DNA from: Rhynchonema sp. JSB1_4
Lineage: Eukaryota; Nematoda; Chromadorea; Monhysterida; Xyalidae
DNA: 64,000 nucleotides
Assembly: GCA_030248065.1 (NCBI GenBank)
Contig: JASAMV010007765.1
Location: forward strand, 62,001-126,000
Direction of reading: 5' to 3'
Shown here: piece after piece, positions 34,902 to 50,883 of the stretch
Position numbering within the stretch: the first letter of the stretch is position 1
Layout: the number at the start of each line of letters is the position of its first letter
The notes under the pieces: generated by a model
What the model saw: only the letters and a program-made list of their open reading frames with translations
Database searches by the model: none
Told to the model about the DNA's origin: nothing
Made by a program: the position numbers and the translations under genes

Positions 34902-36882
34902 TTCACAAGTTTCAACTGAAATGTGGCATTGAGTTACTGTCATGGAACGAACAACCGCTCTTCTTACCATGACAATTATTGGTTTCGTTTGTGTTTGCTG
35001 TGCATCTCAGCTGATCGTGTGGTCATGTATCTTTGAATGAATACAATGAAATCTCGTTTGATTCTACTGAAAATGTGAAATCAGGAAGAACGATTCAGTG
35101 TCCATTCAGGTGCAACCTTATCCAAACATCCAACTGCAAAAAATTCAGACTTCGTATTTCGGGTCGATGCACGCACCTATGATTGTGCCGATATTTGTTG
35201 AGTTCTATGGAATATAATTTTTGTGATTCAATGTGAAGGCATTCTGCTCCCAGGTGGACGGAATTCGTTCCGTTAATTTCGATCCTCGATGCTAAAGTTT
35301 CAGCTGGGAAAGGATAGTGTAAACTTTATCGTTCACTTTGTCACGAATTCGGTACGATTCAATGTCAACATTCACATAAAACTGCCTGATCTTCAAATCT
35401 TCGTCATATGTACTACATATAGATTCTGTTTGACGTATAAATAAAAATGTGGCATGATGACCAAATGTTTAAAGTTGGGAACAGGAAAATCAATGAAAAA
35501 ACAGGAGCAGAAACAAAATCAAAAACCGAGCCAAAAGAAATCACAAAATTATACAAATCACCGTACAAGTGTGCCGCTGCTGAATACACACACGTGATCA
35601 AATGAGGGCTGCCCTGTGCATCTATCGGTTCACTGCAAGCTCCGCTCAGTCGCTATCAAGCTCAGTTGACGGTAAAGTATGACGCCAATTTCAGCCAAGA
35701 AAGATCCATGGTGTGATGGTGATGTGCATAAATACTGCAAAGAAGCCATTGTCAGCTGCTTGATTGCTGCCATGCAAGTGTATAGGTACGGTACAGCAGA
35801 ACATTATGAAGTTCAAATAATAAATATGATGGTAAAGGTGAGGTATTTTAGAAAACACACAGACACAACACAACACATAACATATGGCTATGATGAGTCC
35901 CTAAGATTCCACCGTAAGACAAGTTGCGACTGACAAAGTTAAGTGTACCAGTATTCTGAGACGTGTCGCGCAAACCGTTTTGTATGAATACATTTGTAGT
36001 GGGTTAGTAGAAAACGAATGTATTTCCATCATACCGGTCATTTCCATCAACCAGCAAAATCTAGTTAAACGCCCGAAAACTGCAACTTTTCTGCACACAA
36101 CGTGTGGGCAATAACTGGTTACAACAAATGTATAGCCTGTAGATGTAAGAGTGGTGCAACCCGTAATGGAGAATACAAGAGAACCAAAGTGCTGCGCATC
36201 TCTGCTCTACTCACAGAATACCGCAACACCGCGAATTATAGCAACAGGTGGAATTCACAAAACAAAGTCAAGCTCACCGTCAAGCTCAAAGTGAAGTTCA
36301 AAGTCAGAAGTTTCAGCGTAACGCTGGCTGATGCAACAGACTCGGTTTCCTAAACGAAACGTCAAATATGGCAGGTCGTTGTGCACGGCTGGATGCGTTT
36401 CTCAGGATGTTATTTTAAGATGTGGCACAAGCGTTTTTGAAGATTATTTCTCACTAACAATAATTTCTGAACAATGGTATCGAACTAATGTAGCGATCAT
36501 TGACCGCGGTCAAAAATTTTTGCGCCGACGGTAGTGATCGTCTGTTCATTTTTTTGTCTCTATTCGGAAATTCATTAAGCTCAGAAATACTCCTCCTAAA
36601 TGCTCGTGTCACATCCGTAAAATAACATTTTAGAGAGAAAAGCATCCGATCTTGCACAATAACACGTCAAAGTTGACCCTTCGTTCAGAAAATCGCGTCT
36701 GCTACATGAGCCAGCGTGACGCCGAAACATCTGACTTTGAACTTTAACGTTGAGCTTGACTTTGTCTGGTGAATTCCACCCAATATTGGTGGTGTTCGAT
36801 GGCCAACTATATACATTACCTAGTAAGTGTTTGCAAGGCAAGATCCGTACATACATATAGCTACAGCACACGGACATTGTAA
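34902..36882. other. Intergenic, nothing recognised
   Basis: Convergent 3' ends: the CS-like gene (plus) ends at 34901 and HDHD5 (minus) ends at 36883. No exon or repeat family recognised between them. Confidence 0.45.
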
Positions 36883-41291
<4,409 letters not shown>

Positions 41292-44200
41292 TATCGATAC
41301 GATTGATTGATTGATGATTTGCCAGATCCGTGCATAGAAGTTAACGGTTTGCCTGACTGAGTCACAACAGGCTCAACAGCAGGTGCCGCACCAGAGGTTG
41401 GCTGGCCGGGTCAGGTCAAACTGTAAATGATAATGGTTTAGAAATTAGCAAGCACAATTACAATGTAATGTCCACATCCACAACTACATGCACATTATGT
41501 CATCATCTCTGTATTTTACAGGAAGCAGCACTTGCGCGTTTGTACATGTCGGAGTTCAGGCCAGGATGCAGCTGTGAGCTTATCACTATAACAGCCAGAA
41601 ATTAATTCATGTGACAACGAACCAAAGCTATAATAACCTGAACGCACGCGCAAGCCAGGTCTTCTCAGACAGTGAGCGAACGGCCCAGACGCAACGTGTA
41701 GGGCAGAAGAAGCAGCTGTCAGAAAATTGCGTGCCGACTGATCTGCGGTTATCTTACGCTTTGCTCGGGCAAACTAATATCCGTAATCCGTTCAGCCGCG
41801 CAGTAACTAAAAACCGGCACCTAAACATTATACACGGCTTTGAGCTCGGTAGTTCTATCCAGCAAAATGACATACAGTAGAACAGAGTAAGCAGCACGGC
41901 ACGCAATACGTACCAATGAGATGTGTTGGAAAGGACAAAATGCACGGCGTGTGAGCGCCAGCTAGCGGCAAGGCTGGCTTGTAGTAGGAACGTGACCGCT
42001 CGATAGAATGTGCAAAAAACGTTAGCACAAGGACAGGCCCAGACGCTAGGCAGCTACATGAACCAAACCTAATGCTTCTGGGCTGGGGTGCTCCTGCTTG
42101 TGTGTATATGAGCAGCAGACAGACCACGTGGTATGGAGGTTACGATGACGCACGAAAGTAGTGCCACGGCCACCGTAGTCAAGAAACATGGGCATGGGTT
42201 AGCGATAGATACCTTGGATACCGAAAGCAATGAGCTGAATGAACAGAACATGGCGCATTGCTTGCACTTTGCAGAATGCAGACCTCTGCTTTCTGAACCT
42301 ACGGAGTAAAACCGAGACGCGAGATCTGGGTCGAATTATCGACAGAGCTGTAGCCTTGTTTGCGGACCATCTGTGCACTTGACGAAAATGACGCTCTGTG
42401 TAATTCACTGGCGCCCTCCCACTTATCCGGGTGTTGGTAATTGACCATTAACCCATCAAATTTGCTGAAAATATCAAGCACAACGCAAAAAGTGCATTTT
42501 TTTAACCAAAAGAGTTTTTCTTAAAAATGTACTCAGTACACAGTATATTTTCTTAAAAATGTCTTGCAAATAGGGACATTTTTGACAAGATTTTTTATAG
42601 ACTTTTCATGGGATATCTTGACCTTTATGGAGCCAACCCGCCTCCCCCTGTCTGGATATTCGGCTATCTGGTACAGTATGCATCCTGACATTTCGGACAT
42701 GGGCATCCGGGTATCCAAACTTTTTTTGTATCCCAATGACACCACACCACTGCGTTAGTGGTGGTAATAAACACACAGTCACTTTGTGCAATTCTGCATT
42801 TGCTGTTTGATACCAAAAACGCGATAAGCTTCACAAACACGGTCACCACCACGGCTGCAGAGGAGTAAACATTGACAAAAGTAGTAAGCACAGTTTTGCT
42901 CGGAAATAGATGCAGATGCAAGTGCAGAAGAATATTAGCCCATAAGGTTTACTACATGGTCAAGCTTAAAATACCATTTCAACGAAAGGGATACCTTATC
43001 AAGTATGCCTGAACTGTACAGCTAACCCAAAAGGGGAAAACAGTGAGCAGGAAACTGACACCACATGTGTACAATCTGGGCAGAATGGAACGCTTCACGA
43101 GAGGGCAAAACAGCCACTTTTGTTGAAGCATTTGCGTCAGTCACCACCAGCAGGGCAGCTGTTGCACAGTCTTACAGTAAAAAATGAGAAGTTTTGGAAA
43201 ATTCCGAGCACATACCCGGTGGCCCAAAGCGCCGACCACGTTAGAAAGCTAGCTTCAAAGCACGCTTGCTGCAGCAACACAAAAATAAACGTGAAAAACA
43301 AACTGGTCCGGTCGCTGTTGCACAGCATTGTCTGTCTGTTGCACCCACGTGGGCCAGGACCAGCGTCAGTGCATACGTGCGATGGCGTCATTGTAAACAC
43401 GGAGCTTGTGGAGAATTCGTGTGCAGCAGTGCTTGATTTTTGAAGGTCACAAAAACATCATTTCCTGGCTGCGCATTTGGAACTGAGAACAAAGCCAGAA
43501 AAATCGACCAGGCACAAATCGACAAACATCTGGGTCTCACAAAAAGTCCACCAATAATTCAACCGTGCGAACATGTCCGCAAACCCCAAGCGTCACGTAC
43601 GCAGTTGCACTGAGAACAATTCAAAACATCGACACAGTGCACAACTGTCATTTATAAAAATGTAAAAATTTGGTGGGCAGATAGATAGACGCGAGCGCAC
43701 ATGTGGACGTACAAGTACACACGTGCGTGATGTCGCGCATTGCACAAACAACTTCAAAGCGGCATGGCAATCTCAACACCGAATTGCATCACGCCATACG
43801 CGAACCGAAATCGAACGTTTTTTTATTTTCTTTTCCGATTTCATCAATGTATTTGTGGAAATAAAAAGACAGGAAAGAGCAGTGACAGAACTACATATAA
43901 ATGACATGACATGATTATTAGTGCGGTACATTGGAACTGGGAATTGCACATGTCAGACCATAAAACGCCTAAAACGTTCGTCGTCAGCAACATTTGGTTA
44001 AGTTTAAAAAAACGAAGAATCCGGTTTGGTGTTTACTTCATTAACCATTTCCAATCTGAACCTATCATAAAAAATTACAGCGTTAATTCACTCAAGCAGA
44101 CAAACTGGGATCAAAAATGTTTAAAACAGTTTCTTTTTTTTGAAAAAAGGTCAGCCAATTTTTTTAATTTAAATATTTAAGCATGGCATATTTTCGACTT

Positions 44201-44834
44201 TTCGGCTCCAAAAAACCCGTAACTGATTGCCGTAAGTTTGGTGTTTAGGCGCATAACGATTCCTCGCTTGTGTATATGTAATGCCACAAAAGTACCTTTT
44301 GGTACATATTTAGGGAGGGCATTCTTATTCTATGACTTGAAGTCGGAAAACCTTTTTTAACCTTCAAAAAGAAAAATTTTGAAAAAACTTATTTACATCT
44401 CTGACTGGGACATAAACCAGCGGTCTGGGACCACACACAAATTCAGTTGAACAAATCAAGGACACCGAATTTCTTACATGAAAAAGAAACGATTAAGAAA
44501 ATAAAATGCTTAAAGATTTGGTGAATAGGCTGCAAAGGGTAAGGTAGAAGTGAACAAAGATAAATACGACAAATACATACACGCAAAACCAGAAACCCGC
44601 GTAATGAATTAATTGCAGAAAGATAACAAAGAAAGCAACGCGACACGTTTTGCCACCACCATCACTATTCTTTCAAAGCCTGTCACATTGTTCATCCTAG
44701 TTTACAGGTCACATTTCACCAACATTAGAACCACTTGACCAAGTATGAATATAGAAACCACTTGAATATAGAAAATCGAACCGTTTATAATGTTCTCATG
44801 AAAACATAATTGTGCTGTGCGTCGGTATATTATC
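41292..44834. other. 3.5 kb without a recognised gene
   Basis: It lies upstream of HDHD5 and downstream of the minus-strand gene ending at 44835. Open frames are short, with no domain. It presumably contains the HDHD5 promoter. No transposon family described elsewhere in the window was recognised. Confidence 0.45.
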
Positions 44835-47800
44835 TGGCCAAATAACGTTCGAGTTGATCATTGAGCCTGTCCAAATTCAATATTTCGATGCCCGATTGAA
44901 CGAACCCTTGAGCCATCTGCGACTGAGGGGACATGTCTGAAAGACATGAGAAAGATGTAGCAAGTTAGGGCAGATGGGCTGTGAGAAGCAGCTTCCTAAG
45001 TTGTGTCCTCACACGACTTGTCAAGCATACTTGTCAAGAACATGAGTTTCCAATCGCCATGTACGCTCATCATCAATTGTTGTGTTTGCAAGACCATACA
45101 TTGTAGGTAGTCGACCGATCGTTGCGGGATCACGTGATCACAAGCCTGCAATACATGTTAATCATACGAGACAGCAGAACATGAAAAAATTCTCTCACAA
45201 AACTCTTTCTTATCCGATCAACACACATGAGTGTTCATAAGTCTAACGACGTTCCGTTGTCTGAATGTGTTGATGTCAGCCATGATCTGTTGCAGGCGCG
45301 TGTGTGCCGTCGAATCGGGCGCAGTGCGTCGTCTGTGTGTACAAACATGTAGGCCTACATCGAACTTGGCATGGGATCTGTCGGGATTTGTCTTGCTCAC
45401 GTAACTTCCTTAATTAGCGATGCCAACGAGTTAAAATGTCACTAATTTCTACCAGTGTAGAAGTTGTCTATTTTATGTGTGGGAATAACTTTTAAGCTGA
45501 TCGACATTAGCGTAGCGGCATCAGCAAATTTCGTCTATCGTGATCAATGCACATCCGATCCGATCACCAAGTTTAATACCGCTCGTTGGATCGACAAAAG
45601 AAATAACTTGGGTGTCATACAACACATAGATCACTCACAACTAGGGTTAGAGTGATGTCGGGTCGTGTGCCAAAAATGCGCACGTGTCCGGTGCCTCCAG
45701 ATGTCTGGTGTCGGTTTTTTGGGACCCGATTACTGACACCCGACATTTACAGTTCAAAACATGTTTGCTGAGAGAAGAATTTTGAGAGAAAATTTCATTC
45801 GAACCAAAAGTTTCCGAAGGCTCAGAATGTGACATTTTGCTGTTTATTTCGTTTGAAAAGAAAACTTGACTTCAGTAAATTGAGCCAAAAATTGCATTAA
45901 TGATGCAAATAAAAAATTTTTTGTCTGTCTTTGGATCAAAAACTAGATGTCGGATATTATTAGAACTGTCGGGTGTCGAATTGTTTTTCAGATGTCGGGT
46001 ACTTCCAGATGTCGGGGGTCGGGTAACCCCCTCCCCCCGACCTCTAACACTACTCACAACGCTTGCGCCAATTCAAGGACCACGTTCGAGTGCAGCTGCA
46101 ACGTCCAGTCACAACGGTGGCCCGTATTCTTGTATGTGACCCGATTAATGTCATTCAACATTTGCAGCATGTGCAATACGGCGGCCGAGTCCGGTCGATT
46201 GGAGAATACGAAGTGATCGGGTACAATCCATGCGGTGCGCACTGGAGGCGACGGAGGGGGCGGTCGTTTGGGCGGTGCTGACCACGTGCCCAGTGCCACC
46301 GGTGGTATCAGACTGCTGGCGCTCGGCGCTGGTATGTCTTGGTCCATGTCTGAAATGAAACAATTTCGTTAAAATCCGTTGCAGTAGCAAACATCTTGAT
46401 AAAATGGGATCGGTTAACCTTGGACACGCGACGTTTGAAGTATTATAGGTCAGCGTAATAGTTTTTCATTTGGTGTCTGCGGACCATTTTCACGCTTGTC
46501 AAAAGCAGTGGCACTGACACTGACTTTAAATTGACGTGACCCAAATGGGCCCGATCCGATCCCCAAGATCGACGCATGCACTTTTCGGCAACAGAATTGA
46601 CATGTTGCCCACCTTGTTGTCCATCAGCTATCTCCCCCTCCTCCACATCACTTATAGTTTCATCAATCACCATCGCGTCACCATCGTCGTCTGATGACCT
46701 CGTTGGTGACTGGGGTTGAGGTGATGTTGATGCTGCTTGTTGTTGGCTGGGATGGTAGGATGATGTCGATGGCTCGTCTGGCTGAAACAGATTGTGGTGG
46801 CACGGCAAGGTTGAGATGCAAATGCTCACTCGGCAATTTCGCCTCATTCGTACCGGATGTATTGATATCACGTGTGTTACAGCGCAAAATTATTGGCAGA
46901 GTGCGTGACTCGGTACGATGGTGTGATTGACAAAAATACGGGGATAGAGGCAGCGATGCAGTTGGTCCGGGTGGTAGACATAGATAGCTGGGGGTCCTCG
47001 GTAGACATAGACATGGTGAACATGGATAGCTGGGTTTGGGGTATAGATTTTTGCGGCAGACATGCATACATGGATAGCGGACCCAGGTTTGGGGGTATTA
47101 CCCCACACCCCCCAACTACATCACAGAGGAAAACTGTAGGCGAAGAAGCAAAGAACAGTAAATTAGAATGCGAAACTCAATGACCCTGTAGCCCACACTC
47201 AAACCAACAATTTCCATATCTCCGACATTTATGATATCGGGTGGTGAGGATGAAGTGGCTGCATCAGGCACAGGCACCGGTGACTCGGATGTTGGTTCGG
47301 CACTGCCGCCATAGTACGTGGCACCGAGTTTGTGCGTTGATCGGGAAGGCGACGCAGCTAAAAAGAGCACAGTAATCCGCCGTCAAACTTAGTGATCGGT
47401 TCGAGGTTGTGTTGGTCATACGTGATCTCTTGAACGAATCAACGATCCTTGAAGACATAATGCAAAAAGTGTCAACCAAAAAGGTTTATCAGGTGTCTAG
47501 AAATGTTGGTCGAAGTCAGCGCCATCGATAAATCTCGAATATCGATGGTGCAGTCATGTGACCAAGGTAAGACCGAACCTCATATCACAGGTTCGATACC
47601 GGCAACTGCGTTTCATGCAACACCCCAACTAACCAGCAACTTGTTCATCGGTATGGGACTGCGTGTTCGTACTTGTCCGCGACAGAGCACTTGGTGACGA
47701 CCAAGCAGTCGACCGATAGTCACTGTCTCGATGGTAATTGGCACCCAGTTTGTGTCCCCCGCCGGCTGGTTGACGGGTCGGACGGCGCATGTCAACATCA

Positions 47801-49040
47801 CCGCTGCCACCACTCGGGAACAATGATGGGAACTCGGCACTGCTGCCAGCATCCTTGGTTGATGAGGTGTTCGTCGGGTTGGATTGTTGCTGCAAATTTC
47901 GGGAATTGGATTGCAACAAAATCACAAAGGAAACACAATGAACGCAAACAACATCGGTACCAGTCGAGCTCGCCCCCAACATCTGAAGATGGCTAAAAAT
48001 GTTTTTGTCAGTCGATCTTAGGGATCTGCATAGTGAGTTTGACACCAAAGTGGGTATTCCTGTAGTTCGTGACCGAGCCTAAACAGTGACTCTGAAGAGG
48101 CGTGCTTGTACACCCGCTAAGATGGAGCGCGTCCAAGACCTCCTGCTGTGCGGTGCACATGCAAACTCCGTGCTTCGGTTATCCCTTTATTATCTAACAA
48201 CTCCAAAAGAAAGATCGGGTCACAAAAACATTGATTTTAGCCATTTTTCAAATGTTGTGGGCGAGCTTGACTAGTACCACAGCATCAATCAACACCAACG
48301 TTCAGCTTCAATTCATCAAGCACACTGATGACTTGCGACTTGGCCGTTTCCACGTGCATGTCGTTTTCGTCCAATCTAGGTTTCTTAGACGTCGAAGCGC
48401 CGTTCTGTAGTAAATGGTGCTAAAATTAGGTTTTGTGAAGAATGTTTGACTTCTATCTGGCGCACGGCGACCTGTTCATCGACATCCAACGGCACAATCA
48501 CCGGTGCAGCATTCAACTCAGCAGCACTGTCAGGTGGCGCGGCGTCAGGTGATGACGGATTGTCAACGATCGAATCCACCGATGCCGGGCGATCTGCGAA
48601 TATCGGAGCCGGAGGTCGGTTTTACTTCGCCTGTGTCAACTTGCTGATGGGCAATCAATTACGTTTGAAAATAGGTGCCCAGTTTTTTAACACAAACCAA
48701 GAAGCTCACTAAAAAACCAGCATACCAGCCGAATTTGCGCTATTAGTTGGTGATGCAGGTCCCTGTAGTTCAGCAGCAACACTGACAGCCTGTTGTTGTT
48801 GTTTATCGACCGGTGGCGTTGCAGCAGCAGCGCGTCTTGCCAGTCTCGGATCACGTATAGCGCCACCGGGTGCCAGTATCTTCCACGTTCGTTGTTTGTT
48901 CGCGTCATCGTTGCTGCTCACAGATTGCGAGCCCGATGACGTCACTGTTTGATCGCCACCACCTGTCGAGCTCGACGTATTTGCACTCGGCTGCACTTGA
49001 CGCAGCGCATCGGCGAACAGAGATGACTGAAATTAACGTT
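44835..49040 (-). CDS. Unrecognised Ser/Pro/Thr-rich, probably nuclear protein (3' part of locus)
   Basis: About ten consecutive minus-strand exons join in frame at most junctions: about 48730-49040, 48452-48628, 48297-48403, 47630-47890, 47204-47356, 46614-46791, 46061-46347, about 45224-45332, 45034-45145 and 44835-44939. I do not recognise the family. The product is largely disordered: SSTGGGDQTVTSSG, then RDPRLARRAAAAT, NGASTSKKPRLDEND (NLS-like), GDVDMRRPTRQPAGG, two HKLGA(N/T)Y motifs, and the acidic SDVEEGEIADGQ. A Pro-rich linker (PPKRPPPPSPPV) leads to a folded helical C-terminal region of about 180 residues (TAWIVPDHFVFSNRPDS, DYLQCMVLQTQQLMM, LDRLNDQLERYLAR). DPRL- and DVDMR-type motifs occur in RNA-processing and CTD-associated scaffold proteins, which is only a hint. 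It may be continuous with the exons at 50884-56058. Confidence 0.6.
45642..46052. mobile_element. hAT-like element, motif CCCGACA/TGTCGGG
   Basis: Termini TAGGGTTAGAGTGATGTCGG and CCCCGACCTCTAACACTA. Exact 8-bp duplication CTCACAAC at 45634-45641 and 46053-46060. The ATGTCGGGT motif recurs on both sides. The right-hand duplication overlaps the splice donor of the exon at 46061-46347. Confidence 0.9.
46951..47126. repeat. ACATAGATAGCTGGG / ACATGGATAGC repeat element
   Basis: CAGCGATGCAGTTGG on the left and CCAACTACATCACAG on the right are imperfect inverted repeats. The interior repeats (GAC)ATAGATAGCTGGG and ACATGGATAGC. Layout is like the other MITEs, but no target duplication is visible. 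Confidence 0.55.
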
Positions 49041-49208
49041 GGAAATATTGGTGAAACGGTGGCGTGGCACTTTCGAAGAAAATGTTTCATCGGGTTCAAT
49101 GCGATTATATTCAGATTTTATTGACGTTTTAATCTTCGTCATTTTTTACTTTCATTGCAACCGTGATCGATTGACAACAATAATTGACGAATTGAGATTT
49201 GCATAATC

Positions 49209-50626
49209 ATGGTGACGACCAATCATTCCAACAACAGGACTGCACCATCCGACAACTCGACGAACAGCAACTCTCAACCCGAACTGGCGTTTCCCACTGT
49301 TGGTGGAATATTGGATGCATTGCCGGGTTTGATATCTGTTTCAAAACCTTGAAAAATGAAAGGGTACTTCATCTATCTTTGGTATTTTTTCCAGAAATTC
49401 TACTTTGGGCGCTCTTGTACTTCGCGCTGAGCTGCGTTGTGCGTCGATATTGTTACAATGAACCAAATTTGGACAAAGCTAAGCGGGCGCGACTGCGAAA
49501 TGTGTTCGTTGCTCTGTTGCACTCCTGTATTTCAAGGTGAGTCACATCGGTCACAGTCAAAATGGACATTCACAAAAACTCGACCACTACCCAATTTTCA
49601 GCGTCTGGTCGGTGTCGATGTACGTCATGTACCCCGAGATGACCAACGACTATCTGAACTACGCCAACGCGCCGCTGTATCACATGGTCGAGATGTCGAT
49701 GGGCTATTTCGTGCACGATTCAATCGATATGTACAGATTCGAACGATGGAACTACACGCGACTCATACTCATACATCATTTCGTCACATTCGGCGAGTTC
49801 TTGATTGCCGTCAGCACGCATAAGTACTTGCCGTACGCAGCCAGTGCGCTGTTGATGGAACTAAGCAGGTTTAGCATTGATATTGGTCGCACAATGACTT
49901 TATAAGAATTGGTCAACTTTTTTTCCTGAATCGTAAAGAGGGACAGTGACGGGGCAATGACATTGCGTTGCGTGATTGCACACAAAACACGTAGTAAAGA
50001 GAATGTTTCAGACCTGCGGCAACGTGGTTGATCTGCTAGATTATTTTCAGCTGAAAATGTTTTGTGAGAATCACAAATAGCACAGTAGTTAAGAGTGACT
50101 GAACGTGAAAATCAGGATTGATTTTGATGAATTCTTATATAGCCATTGTGCTACCAATACAGAGTAGAACTTTGTCTTTCAAAGCGTTTATGAGTCGTAA
50201 ATGGCATTGCAGCATCACACTTCATGTGCGCACCACACTTGGACTACTCAAAAGACGCACCAGATTTGTCAAGCTGTGCACGCTCTGCACGTTTATGCCG
50301 TTCAGATTCGGTGTGCAAATCTGGCAGACAAACTGGTTGATGGAAAGCCGCGCCGGTTAGTGAGAACTGGGCAGGCTAAATCAGGTGTTTGTCAAAATAA
50401 TAAGCTTGCAAATCTTGCAGTAATGCACCCATGGATCTGGCACGCGGGCATGTTCGGCGAATATTTCTTCTTCATAATCAACGGTTGTCTGCTTTGGCGC
50501 ATTATCAAAGTCGATTTCCTTGTATCCGCCGACAGAAAAACCCATGTGAACAATAACGTTGATGACCCTGTGACCAGCAGACGACCGAAAGTGACCAATC
50601 AACTACAGAAATTACACGACGATTAA
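49209..50626 (+). CDS. TLC-domain multi-pass membrane protein (TLCD1/2-like), complete
   Basis: Five exons splice in frame: 49209-49326, 49395-49536, 49602-49868, 50213-50355 and 50421-50626. The product is about 290 residues. The N terminus is Asn/Ser/Thr rich with two N-glycosylation-type NST/NRT sites. Then come several hydrophobic helices with TLC hallmarks: RLRNVFVALLHSCIS, SVWSVSMYVMYPEM, MGYFVHDSIDMYRF, the paired histidines in LILIHHFVTFGEFL, ALLMELS, then LHVRTTLGLLK. The tail KVTNQLQKLHDD is polar. TLC proteins are integral membrane proteins of the ER or plasma membrane; TLCD1/2 influence membrane phospholipid composition. The match is to the broad TLCD1/2 type, not a specific member. 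Intron 3 contains a MITE 12 bp after the donor. The gene lies antisense to flanking exons. Confidence 0.88.
49881..50159. mobile_element. MITE with TTGGTCGCACAATGAC ends in TLC intron 3
   Basis: TATTGGTCGCACAATGAC at the left is mirrored by GCCATTGTGCTACCAATA at the right. The internal half GCTGAAAATGTTTTGTG matches the copy in the HDHD5 intron at 37162-37497. Confidence 0.78.
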
Positions 50627-50883
50627 ATATATCGACAAATAATGAATCCGAACAACTGTGTGAGTGTTGGAAAGTAATTATTGTTTCCCTTAGTCTTGTA
50701 CTAAACCAAACCATCGATGAACAGTACCTACACTAAAGGAGGAAGAAATGGGCTAAATAGATAGAATACAATAGACAATGGAAGTGCCAAATTACCTACT
50801 TGCGGTTGCGGATTATTGATAAAAGTGGGTTATGATATGAATGAACTGTTCTGCGCATGAACTGGTGGTCACCGTGACAATAA

